From Scedosporium boydii (lineage: Eukaryota; Ascomycota; Sordariomycetes; Microascales; Microascaceae), in assembly GCA_002221725.1 (NCBI GenBank), contig NJFT01000196.1, forward strand, positions 1 to 64,000: DNA of 64,000 nt, read 5' to 3'. The translations under genes and the position numbers were made by a program. The notes under the pieces are model-generated. The model did not search any database. It was not told where the DNA came from and saw nothing but the letters and a program-made list of their open reading frames with translations. The first letter of the stretch is position 1; each line of letters opens with the position of its first letter. Below, piece by piece: positions 1 to 9,913 of the stretch.

Positions 1-1925
1 GTGAGAGCAAATGAACCGTACAAGTGGAGTTGCGAATAATGCATTATGCCTGCGGCGAGAAAATCTTCCGCAGCACGGGTGATGGCATCGGCAGCTCGTA
101 GTGCTCGTCTGTCTCTCTCGGCGTCGGGAAACGGTTGAGATGCCGTACCTTTCGGCCGGAATATAAGGATGCAAGCGCATCTCCACTGCTCGTTAACGGG
201 ACTCGTCTACCTCGTACGTCGGGTTGAAGGCTTACTGGTACGAGATATCAAGCATGGCAGCCCAGAATGACGTGTCCGCGGAGTCCCCCACCAGGTCATC
301 ACACGTGCGTCTTGGTAAAGAGGAATGCCAGTTTTGCAACCTGTGGAGGCAGGAGGTGGTTTCGTATTTTTCTAGCGCTGGCCGACGTGGACTAAATTCA
401 CCAATTATGACATCTCCGACTGTGCAGGCAGGCGTGTGAGCAAACGGCCAAGGCTTATGATCCCAGGGTTAGAGACGAACTTACGTATGGTTGACAATCT
501 GGTAATCTCCAGGAAGTAAGAAATATGGTGAGCCTGCTGTGCTGGCAACAATTCGTCGTCGAACCCCAAATCAACCATAAGATCGTTCTTATCCGGCGGC
601 TCGTTATCACAGTCTTCGTCTCGAATGCGACAGGGTCGACCCAATGCCGCGGCGACATGTCGATCGCGGATCTATCCGGCCAGTCAGTACCTGAGATAGG
701 TCGGCAATGTCGGATAAGGTTGGTCGGAGAATATTAGGGAAAATACCCACGTAGATCGACCACCAAATCCTCTTCCAGATGGATCTTTTTCGGGGACTCA
801 TTGCACGTCGAGCTAGACTACTTGAATTAGGGAAGCCCACCTTCCAGAACAAGAAATCAGGGGTGAGTTTGACTGACGAGCGATGCATCCCTAAAGACTG
901 CGCCAGAGTCACCGCGCACCCTTGCCAGTACCAAGAATCCTTCTGGTCATTTGGCCCGAGCCACCAGAAACTGAGTAGATGAAGTGCTGCAGCAAGGATG
1001 GTCTCGTCCGTTTCATTATCAGCATCATACAGCACCTTCAGACGAACGTAATGGGCTTTTCTAGCCTCCGTGCGGTCACTGTACCCTGCTAATTGGACCA
1101 GACTCTCCGGCCCGCAAGTTAGAGCCACCATATAGATGGCATGGAGTAGCAAGGGCGAAGCTCGACCCTGCTTATACAGCGTGGTGAAGGTAAGCCTATC
1201 GATTACAGGATAGGCGGGGTGAAAGTGTTTGAAGAAGGATCGAACTAACTGGTCGCTTACTCGTCCTTCCGGCACGGCTAGGGCATCCTGTAGCGATACG
1301 GGTTCGCCCAGGTCGGACTTTAGGGGTAGGCTAGGATGGTCCGTGTTGTTGGCGTGCAGATGCCCTAGCTCGCCGTCCTTAGCACGGCGAGCCATACGAA
1401 CAATATACGATAAAGTAAGTGAGTTCCCAAGAGGTGGCGATTGTCCATCTATGCCAGGTTGTAGACCGACAGGCTCTGCTTCGGAAGAGAGGAGTGCTTG
1501 CCGGTTCTGAGCGAGAGTGCGTGCATTGTTTTCACGGACATGAACAACAGCTGTCGGCGAGGATTCATCACCATCGTGTTCCGGGATATTGCCCGAACCG
1601 GCGGCCAATTCTGAGGTCCGATGAATATTATTTGTGGCTGGAGCCGATCGGCGGTGTGAGGGCTTATCACGCGGTTTAGTGGACGTTTGCCGAGTCCATC
1701 TAACGTTTATGTTTCAGCAAAGGTATCCGGATTCGTTTACGGGTGGATCTTAGAAGCATGCCTCCCCCTTCTTGATTCGATTAGCTCACAAGCCGTTTGC
1801 CGAGTGCGACAATGCCAACACGGTATACCATCAGCTGCATCGCATTTCACCCGTCGGGCATGGCAAGCCTTGCAAGCAATTCGGGCTCGGCGGATACTCG
1901 GCGCGGTAATGGGGGATTCGTCCAT
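1..1925 (-). CDS. Zn(II)2Cys6 transcription factor with fungal_trans domain (partial, C terminus off the left edge)
   Basis: Nuclear DNA-binding regulator of the kind represented by cutinase transcription factor 1-beta/FarB. Exon 1 (1925-1741) starts at an ATG and carries a basic stretch plus CX2CX6CX7CX2CX6C from about residue 18. A 41-nt intron (1740-1700) leads in phase to exon 2 (1699-751), whose fungal_trans region includes the WYWQG, SLGMHRSS and KRIWWS motifs. A phase-0 intron (750-672, GTGGGT...TAG) restores the family motif RDR..AAALGRP at the start of exon 3 (671-485), which ends at a GTAAGT donor. Further C-terminal coding is visible near 330-240 (ending FWAAMLDISYQ before a GTAAGC donor) and near 130-1 (AADAITRAAEDFLAAG), but I could not resolve the splice before 330. 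It is divergent from the aminotransferase gene and could regulate it; that is inference. Confidence 0.85.
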
Positions 1926-2235
1926 TGTTTAGTGGCGTCACTTGTTTCTCGATCCGATCCGGACGTACTCAAGAAAGCGAGGTCGATGTTTTCGCGAGGT
2001 CTTCTAGAGTTCTAGTGCGTCGTGCTCGCGAGGACTTGAAGTCGGAAAGCTGACGTAATGCCGAGCCAAGACACCTCGGCTTCTTCCCAATCCTGAGAGA
2101 TCGTCATCGGAGGCATGGGTTGTTAGCTTGGTTTGTGCTCATCGAAACCAAAACCTCGCTGCTTCCTTCAGAGTTCCAACGTCCTGCACTCCAATCTTCA
2201 GGTCCGCAAATTCGCTCCGTCACCCGTCATCCGTC
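1926..2235. promoter_or_regulatory. Divergent intergenic region between the Zn2Cys6 factor and the aminotransferase
   Basis: These 310 bases separate two start codons facing away from each other, so both promoters must lie here. I see no clear TATA box. CGG triplets, the half-sites favoured by Zn2Cys6 proteins, occur (for example near 1956 and 2108), but no convincing spaced CGG pair stands out. Confidence 0.4.
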
Positions 2236-4059
2236 ATGGCCATGACCTTGGCAAGTAGCTCTGCGGAAGCCGCAGCACGGAAACACCGGATTTCCACGAG
2301 AGGAGCGCACGGGCTACTTTACGGCGATGTCTGGGGCCCGAGAGAAAAGTCCATGGGAAACCCCTGGTCGCCAACCAATCCAGGCGGGACGTAAGTCAAA
2401 CAAATGCCAATGCCTGGCCATACCTGGCTTAATGGTGTGGTACTGATTTTATTAACAACATTAGTGTTATCCTCCGGCTAGCCGAGAATAGTCTGATGCA
2501 CCAGGAGATCGGAAGTTTCATCAAGGAGCAGGTGTGGGACTCCGCGTGAATTAAAAAAAGACAGACAGCATTCTTACGATTTAATATTCTTTTCTTTTTT
2601 TTCGACCTACATAGATAAATATCCTACCGACCGAACATTTGACGTACAGCACCGGTCCCCGTGGGTCCCGCCGCCTTCGGCATGCAGCAGCGGCATTCTG
2701 GACAGAGGAGTTTAAGCCTTCCATCCCCATCGGAGTAGACAACATCTTCGTCACTCCAGGCCTGGCAAGTGCCATCGATGCGCTAACCTGGGCGATCTGC
2801 GACGAGGGAGACGGCATACTAATTCCGCAGCCACTTTACAATGGATTTGTGATTGACGTCTTTAACCGGAGCAATGCTAGAGTCGTTGGAATTCCGTACA
2901 GGGGTGTTGAGGGCTATTCGACACTTGACGATCTCTTCGACCCTGAGGTAAATGAAAGGGCCGTCGAAGCTGCCATTCGCAAGGCTAAGGATAATGATAT
3001 TCGGATCCGAGCGTTGTTGGTTTCTCAGTGAGCTACTACTGTCACTTGAGGAATGGGTCGGACCTATTTGCTGACGGCAATGATAGTCCTCACAATCCGC
3101 TGGGGAGGTGTTACGTTCGTTGACTTAATTGAGATCCGATTTAACATCAAATCCTAATCACGATTATAGCCTCCCGAGACTTTGACGGCGTTCGCATCAG
3201 TTTGTGGACGACACGGTTTGCATTTCATCTCCGACGAGATTTACGCAAAGTCCGTTTTCGGGAACCTCGATACTCCCGACGCTGTCCAGTTCGTGTCCAC
3301 GCTGTCGCTGGATCTTGAAGGTGTCATTGATCCGGCCTGCCACCATGTGCTCTACGGTGCTAGCAAGGACTTTTGCGCCAATGGTCTACGACTAGGCCTT
3401 GTCTATACTCAGAATGAAGGAATCATGGGCGCGCTATCTAGTATCAGGTTCGCATCTCGCATCTCCCAACTCGTCCTTTTCAGTATAACGTTAGTCTGAC
3501 ATATTACATATTCTGAAACTAGTATGTTTTCGTGGTCGACGCATTTGATTCAAGATATGTGGGCTGCCATGTTCCAAGACCGACAATGGCTGCAGAGCTT
3601 CATGAAAAAGAAACTCGAGCTCATGACGGAGAATTATAGCATTGCAGCCTCATTCTTCCGCGAGCATGGCATACCTTATTTTGATGCGTGAGTGCCAGGG
3701 GGTAGTGGGAAGGAATTTACCGAGATAATTATTAGACTAATGGTTCTCAAAGGAACGCCGGCCTTTTCATATGGATAGATCTTCGTCGTTTGCTTTTTCC
3801 ATGCACGGCATCGTATGTCGCCGACTTTAGCGTCCTGAGGGTCGGGTCCTTGGAGGGCGCTATTTATAAGGAGCGCGAGCAGAGGATTGCAGACATATGC
3901 GACAAGAATGGCGTTATGATCGCACCAGGTCAAATATACATGGCAGAAGAATATGGCTGGTTTCGAGTAACATTTACAGTTGGCAGGGAAGCTTTGCAAG
4001 AGGGCTTGAATCGGCTATGGATGTCAATAGAGGAGTTAAAGGATCTGAGGTTGGAATGA
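2236..4059 (+). CDS. ACC-synthase-like PLP-dependent aminotransferase (class I/II)
   Basis: Fold-type I PLP enzyme resembling 1-aminocyclopropane-1-carboxylate synthase-like aminotransferases; the substrate cannot be read from sequence. My exon map is 2236-2390, 2465-2531, 2615-3027, 3087-3114, 3170-3447, 3523-3687 and 3753-4059, which stays in phase throughout and gives 470 residues, normal for the family. Visible motifs: RLAENSL near residue 55, YSTGPRGSRRLR near 85, HPHNPLGRCY at about 212-221 (encoded by the 28-nt exon), SDEIYA at about 242 (PLP-contacting Asp and Tyr), and GASKDF with the predicted Schiff-base lysine at about 287. The C terminus has WFRVTF with the carboxylate-binding Arg. 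The start is the first ATG of the open frame giving a sensible N terminus. It is divergent from the Zn2Cys6 gene and convergent with the broken monooxygenase. Confidence 0.9.
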
Positions 4060-4337
4060 ACATAAGAGCTTTAGAACGAGTTATAATGCTGGCTCCTTGA
4101 TGTTCCAACTTCTTCATGCGTTGCCGAGAATAGAAGCGAAATCCATTGCCACACCACCCGAAGATAGACGGAAGATGTAGGAGTGGATGTCATACTAAGT
4201 TTACAACTGACCCGAATCCTTCGTGCCCAAATCAAACCTCTCCATGCCTGCTACGTCTCATCTCCTTCTCCACTCCCTCAGATGCTTATTGTCCCACAGG
4301 GCCTGACCTGCTTATCTTCGTGAATACGGCATGGTCA

Positions 4338-5606
4338 CTAGCTCGTAAGATCTACTTCGTCACGAACCCTCTCGCGTTGGGTATATCCATTTCCGAAATA
4401 CTCGTACCGGTTTGCCTCAGCACCGCGCCGCCGCTGGAAGATGAAATCCTCCCACCTCGGGTCCTTGAAAATGTCTACACGATGATAAAACGAGCCAAGC
4501 CATGATATTAGAACTCGCGAAGGGGGGCCGCCATCCCTCTTGAACCAGTTGTTGCATTTCCCTGGGCCTTAGCAACCTGTTGCTATTTATAATTCGAGGG
4601 GATATTCGACGAGTTCCACGCAGGGTAATTCGGATACCTAGGTGCCATGATCCCAAGGTAAGTCTCCGGATAGCCAGGGTCACCGCCAGGCCCCCATTCG
4701 TCCCTCAAGTCATGACCATCCCGACGACAGGGAAACGCGTCATGAAGCCATCTTCAAATCCAGTTGCCGTAATGATTGCGTCAATCTTGCGGTGTTCGCC
4801 ATCGGCTGTGGAAATCCCTGTTTCGTCAACCGCGAGGCTTTTATCGGTTATCTAGTCCACTTTTTCACCTTATAAGTCCCTCCAGATACCCAGGTGCTGC
4901 TGGGGTCAGCCTTTTGCACCCTGGGGCGTAGTCGGGGAGCACCTGCTGGAGCCATTCTTCACCTCCCCCTAAGTCTCTCCAGCACGCATTGCTTGATGCG
5001 CTCTTTTAGCTTTTCATTTTCCTCGCTGCCTATACAGTCATCAGAAAAGGCGAGGTGGAACTTCACCTCAAGGCTGCTCCGATATTCAATGTATGCCTCG
5101 GGACCATTTGCGAATAATGCCTTCTGCTCCTTGTCATACTCAGGACCTCCCGGTTTGTCAGCCTCAGCGACACGCAGGGCCCCGACGAATGTTGGTGTGA
5201 CTCAGGTCTTGGTGCAGACAAAATGATGAAGATGCTTGACCGACTTAAGAACGTTTGGGATCAGTTGTTGGCCGCTGGCTCCGTTGCCGATCACGACGAT
5301 GTACTTCCCATTCAGGTCGTAATCTTTCGGCCACCGAGCGGTATGGAGCACATCACCCTGGAAGCAATCATATAAGCCTGCGATGTCTGGGTGCTTAGGC
5401 TCACTAATTCTACCCTGGTTGTTGATAAGAAACTCCGCATTGTCGAGGAATACCGCTCCTGTTTGGATATTGAGGATCTCAACAACCCACTGCGAGGTCT
5501 CTTTGAGCCAAGTTGAAGTGAACGAACGATGTATGTGTGACGGGACGTCACATCGTACTCCAGGATACACATTTGCGGTCCAGGTTCCCCCCTTTAGAAG
5601 TTAGTA
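4338..5606 (-). pseudogene. Decayed Baeyer-Villiger/flavin-containing monooxygenase
   Basis: Remnant of a class B flavoprotein monooxygenase (FAD/NADPH-dependent). Reading down from about 5606 the family landmarks appear in order: GGTW..N.YPGVRCDVPSH, then the NADP-binding GNGASG near 5280, a TPTF segment, EADKPGGPEYD near 5150, DYAPGC near 4925, ATGFEDGF near 4775 and the C-terminal FQRRRGAEANRYEYFGNGY near 4400. Lesions: the N-terminal FAD-binding Rossmann motif is absent, about 50 residues appear missing after the DVPSH motif, a TGA at 5204-5202 replaces an expected Trp, the frame changes near 4961-4970, another stop lies near 4866, there is a further frame change near 4725, and a large deletion lies near 4600. 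The terminal stop is at 4340-4338. No splicing pattern repairs these breaks, so a functional enzyme is very unlikely. Confidence 0.9.
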
Positions 5607-5755
5607 GAGGGAGCGTGTGGGTTCATTTCACCGACCAGAGCTTACTAAATCAATCCTAGGCCCAAACCGCTTCTCAAACGCGTCCAACCTCTCGTTTGGA
5701 ACTGTCTGACATTCTCTGGTGGCCGAACCTCGTACGAACCTTGTGGGCGTCTAAT

Positions 5756-6052
5756 TCAAGCTATCTTCGCCATCTCTGGATTGGGAATGTTCTTGAAAAA
5801 GCCGCATCCATCGGCCTTCCGCTTCAGCTGCCTTGTACAGTCATATATTAGTGGACCGGGTTTAACTGTGATAAGATGGTATTGGCCTCACCTAATGTCA
5901 AAGGCATGCTGCTCACGCAGCGCAGCAACCATCTCATCGTACGTCATGTCCTGGTCGATGAGATGCTCGCGAGTGAACTCTTTAAAGCCATTCCGGACTT
6001 CGACTGCGTATCGCTTATACCGTGGGGGGCGATTTTGTGCCTCGGACGACAT
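5756..6052 (-). CDS. Small stand-alone Clr5-domain protein
   Basis: The Clr5 domain is a short, probably DNA-binding module usually found at the N terminus of larger fungal proteins, often with ankyrin repeats. Exon 1 is 6052-5892 and exon 2 is 5831-5756. The intron has a GTGAGG donor and an ACAAG acceptor with a CTAAT-like branch site, and joins in phase to give 78 residues. The domain runs from about residue 20: EHLIDQDMTYDEMVAALREQ, then HAFDI at the splice and QLKRKADGCGFFKNIP, matching the Clr5 helix-turn-WGxxKN ending. The protein stops almost directly after the domain, so it is either a minimal version or the surviving 5' end of a longer gene. It lies upstream of the monooxygenase remnant on the same strand. 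Confidence 0.65.
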
Positions 6053-6624
6053 GTTCTACGCCACTCTTCAGTTTCGGATATCGGGAAAGAGCGGAAACAC
6101 AAACTGGTGACTCTCACGGCAGACTAGAATTCTGAATCCAACTACCTCCAGGCAGGTCCAGAGCTGTTGATAAACTCCTTAGCAGTAGGATCACGGTCCT
6201 TGCAGGTACATTCGCCCTGGTTTATTTCCCCCATGACGAGAGTGACATTGGCGGAACTAGCGCTTTTTAACGTAGTTTTGTTCGTCCGGTCGTGTCTCAC
6301 CTTGCGCGGAGAGGGGCGGTGTAAGCTGGGCTTTGTTCTTTTCTTGGTGCGTGAAGCAGGGGCAGGGGCCCGAGTTTTTACGGAGCAGGCGGAGATACAT
6401 ACTCCTTTCGTTTACCACCCCGCCGTCCTCTGGAATGCCACTTTTGTTTGTCTGACCTGTGATCCCGAATACTTGGTACTGCCAATCGATGACTAGGAAT
6501 TGGATAGCTTTTGGGCGCTTCCCAGTATGGATCTTATTCTTCCTAGGCATTTAGACATGGAACGAAGGCCACAAAGATTCTGTTCCAAGAGAACCTAGGC
6601 ACACCGAGGTACACACGCAGACAC
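6053..6624. other. Intergenic stretch without recognised gene
   Basis: Upstream of the Clr5 gene. Open frames here are short and lack family similarity or splice support. I see no RNA gene. Confidence 0.3.
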
Positions 6625-6754
6625 ACAGGAACACAGCAACACAGGAACACAGGAACACAGGAACACAGGAACACAGGAACACAAGAACACAGGAACACAG
6701 GAACACAGGAACACAAGAACACAGGAACACAGGAACACAGAACACAGAACACAG
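6625..6754. repeat. 8-bp minisatellite, unit AGGAACAC
   Basis: About 15 near-perfect tandem copies of the unit AGGAACAC, with occasional AAGAACAC or AGCAACAC variants and truncated units at the right end. Because 8 is not a multiple of 3, all frames through the array stay open on one strand and give cysteine- and valine-rich shadow peptides. I do not regard those as genes. Confidence 0.95.
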
Positions 6755-6983
6755 ACACCCGTAGATGCAGCCTCCGACCATGGCGGCCAGTACTCGTCTT
6801 GGGAAACTCCCCTACACACCGAACCAACAGTTGCAAAAGTGTCATTGCACCGATACATGCCCAATGGGAGAAATGACATTGGAAATAGATTCTCCAGGGA
6901 ATTAAATACTCACGAAAGAGAAAACCACGAAAGTGACATTGGACGGATGATGGGGATCTCACAGTCGCCAATGGTTAACTGCC

Positions 6984-6995
6984 TATATATAAATA
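6984..6995 (+). promoter_or_regulatory. TATA box for the 7147 gene
   Basis: TATATATAAATA lies about 150 bases before the ATG at 7147. A short upstream reading frame (ATG at about 7043) ends before the main start, which could dampen translation. Confidence 0.5.
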
Positions 6996-7146
6996 AGCTC
7001 CATCCGGTCCGCTACTTGTGAAGAGAAATATTGGGTGCAGTCGTCATGGTATTTTTAATCATCCCAAGCACTACAGGTCCAGTCTGACTGCTCTCTTATC
7101 GGTTCCCGTTTCTTTTATTCACCCCCTAGCTGTTGCGACCATCCCT

Positions 7147-7600
7147 ATGCCACTACCGGAGGAGCTCCTCGAACGTCTCGTCATTAAGCATGGGGAGGGA
7201 GTCGTCAAAGGGGGCTCAAGGGAGACGAACGACATTCTAGACGTACAAGTATGCTGCAGTTAATCCATCCGTCCCTTAGATCCTCACTGACGGCTACTAG
7301 ACTACGCATGATGCCGCTCCTGCAGCTGGTCCCATAGTTGCCCTTGACGATATTAGCCCCGACTTTCTTCGACCACGACGCCCTGGCGAGGGGTCAGATC
7401 AGCTACCACCCGATGTAGACCGAGTGCCGACGGACAGCCGTCCCTCACCAACTGTCCGGAAGGAACCAGAAACAACCCAAAACTATGGTCAGTTGACTTG
7501 GGCGCCTAAGGAGGATCAGATTGAAGAGTACAGTCCGTTGCGTCGATGGATGCAGGAGACCGCCCAAGAGGAGCCATGGCGTGCCAGAGGGAGACATTGA
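7147..7600 (+). CDS. Hypothetical two-exon protein, 133 residues
   Basis: I do not recognise this protein. Exon 1 (7147-7248) begins MPLPEELLERLVIKHGEG. A 52-nt intron (7249-7300) with donor GTATGC and acceptor CTACTAG joins in phase to exon 2 (7301-7600). The C-terminal half is rich in Pro, Asp and Glu, has no hydrophobic segment, and ends with a small Arg-rich tail. It looks partly disordered and cytosolic or nuclear. Support comes from the TATA box upstream and the clean intron; there is no domain evidence. It is convergent with the NmrA-like gene. Confidence 0.45.
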
Positions 7601-7904
7601 TATGGGGGTGAACGATGGTCTGTACCATACCGGAAACTAATTCTTATTCCGTACGACATATTATGGATCTCGTTTGCACTTCTCTAGTTGCGGATGTTCT
7701 TTCAAGCCTATAGTGAGGCCTAGTATTGCGAAGGCCCCTGAGTCCTGCTCCTCCGCAGGGTAATAGGCATAGATACATATCTTTGATCCAGTTGCTGACT
7801 TGGGGCTTCCTCTTAGCTACAATCTGTCCGCGGTTGATCTTTGTATAATAAGTAAGAAAGGCGGAGAGCTGATACGTCCGGCAAGCCCCATGTTCTGTAG
7901 GCCC

Positions 7905-8930
7905 TTACTTTTCGTACAACTGGCGGAAAGCATCGACCAACTCCACCTTGCCCCGAACAGTATCCTCCCCATATTCAAAATCTCCCGACATGATTCCACC
8001 AGGCAAGCCAGCCGTTGTCATATCGACGAAGTCTTGCACGTGGGCTTCCGGGACTTGCTCCGCGAAAAACCCGGCAAGCTGATCCCTTTCAACCAGTTTC
8101 ACTTCCACTTCTTTCCCGGTCACATCTTCCACGGCTTTCTTGAGGTCGATAGAGCTGTAGTGCCTAGGGCCAAAGAGCTTGAAATAATACGGGCTCGGCT
8201 TGGTCGAGTTTGAGAGTAGGGAATTTGCGCAACACTCGCCGATATCCTTGAGGCTTACCTAGAAGAAACGCTCAGTATAATTCTCTGCTGTCTGTAAGTT
8301 TAGGCAAGTCACCTACCATGGGGACCTTGTAATCGGCGGGCGTCATCCATGAGTAAACCACGGGCGAATCCTCCTTCGTCGCCTCTAGGGCGTGGTTCCA
8401 ACCCTCTTGAAAATACCCCGGCCGGATGATTAGTACCTCGGGTGCAGCATCTTCGAGGATCTTGTCTGATATGTGATTCAACCGCAAAACGCCCTGTTTT
8501 TTTGTTGCTTGTTAGAAAGATGGGATCAAGACAAGGGACGACCGCCGTTCATGAGCCATACAATACTGTGATCGTACTGAGATCCTAAAGCTGAAAACAG
8601 CAAAAGCCGTTTGGCGCTCGGAGCCCCTTGGATGGCATTTTTGACATTCGTTGCAGTTTGGGTGGCCCACTCGCTCTGATCAGTTCCGTCATAAGTAGGA
8701 GGCGGGATGTAAAAGACCGCATCTGAGCCCTGGAAATCAAGACCGGCTCCGGTGCCGACATCGCCCTTGACAGCCTCGAAATTCGTGTTCTCGAGAAATT
8801 CTGCGGGAGCCTTGGACGGGTCGCGGTAGATCCCGCGAACAGAGGGTTTGTTTTCAGACTGGAGCAGCACGCGGATTGTTTCTTTCCCAGCCTGGGTGGA
8901 GGCGGGTACAACAGTGATGTGAGTGGGCAT
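7905..8930 (-). CDS. NmrA-like NAD(P)-binding protein
   Basis: Atypical short-chain dehydrogenase of the NmrA/HSCARG group, a Rossmann-fold protein that either senses NAD(P) or reduces a small molecule. Exons 8930-8562, 8493-8317 and 8258-7905 are all joined in phase 0 and give 299 residues, typical of the family. The N terminus has a beta strand followed by STQAGKETIRVLLQ, a variant of the NmrA nucleotide motif GxxGxxG in which only one glycine is obvious. SDAVFYIPPP and LLLFSALGS follow, and the C-terminal half includes IIRPGYFQEGWN, a common NmrA motif. Intron 1 (8561-8494) has a CTAAC branch site. The ATG at 8930 was chosen because the longer open frame adds 25 poorly conserved residues. 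A TATA-like TATATAAATA lies about 130 bases upstream. Confidence 0.85.
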
Positions 8931-9913
8931 TTTGAGACGAGATTCGGACGTCAGAGCGAAGGGGAGATATGAGGGTTGGGAAACTGTGACTGGACCTAAA
9001 CGCAAAACAGTTCGGACTGTAACTACTATGTCTGAAGCGAAACTGGCGGGATTAACAGATATTTATATATTCCTTGGCTCCTGTATCAGCTGTGTGCGCC
9101 GTCCATGCCTCCGTCTATGCATGTCTGTCTGGAGATCAGCTCAGACCACATCGTCATCAGCGAAATAATAGAGATGGCAAAGAGATCAACAACCAGCTTA
9201 GAAATCAGGAGCGACGCTTCAATCCTTCGCGATGAAGTGGTCCAACAATATGAACATTATAAATCAACTCTGTCAGCGAAATCCCTCTGATGACGCGACC
9301 TTGCTGCGTGCCAAGCTGCTGATGAGTGAACAGAAAAATAGAATTGCGGGGGGCCGGCGACGGACATGACCGAAAAATGAGCTCCGACGGGCGATATAAT
9401 TACGCCGGAGGATCAATTGATATTAAAAGCTCACTCTTCCCGGGGCCCGCGGCCTCCGACTTCGGATCTCCGCCGTAAATCGTGATCAATACGCCGCGAC
9501 CTTGTTCCCCGTCCCTTTCACGGGCAGTCTCAATACGTTTGTTTGGCGCATTGGAGCAGGACGCAGAATCTTGCTTGGGATTGAGAGGGAATAGCTGCCT
9601 GGAAAGACTCGAAATGGCAAATTCATTCAAAACAGGCCACGGTGGACAATGGACAGCATTGGATTAAGCTGAAAATGGACGAGGTTTATTATTGGTGCCT
9701 GGCTGCTAAGTGGAGGCGGAGTCGAGCTGAAAACCTAAGCCACGATGTGCTTCCCTTCGCTGCAGTCTCTAGGCATCGACTTATCTCAACATAAATAACG
9801 TCGCAAAGTTGACATTTAGCATCGATCAGTGTTCAAGGGAAATCGTGCGAAACTTATTTGCCAACTCACGGCCGTCGGCTATCTATCAAACTTGAGGATC
9901 TACACGCTACAAG
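8931..9913. promoter_or_regulatory. Divergent intergenic region, NmrA-like gene and Arf-like fusion gene
   Basis: No gene is recognised. The strand-minus TATATAAATA at about 9060-9071 fits the NmrA-like gene. The right part, about 9780-9910, is the likely promoter and 5' leader of the Arf-like gene. The short open frames inside lack support. Confidence 0.4.

Noticed and set aside
6543..6971. Overlapping minus-strand frames giving Cys/Val-rich repeats
   Set aside because: They are translations of the 8-bp minisatellite in all three frames, with no codon preference or homologue.
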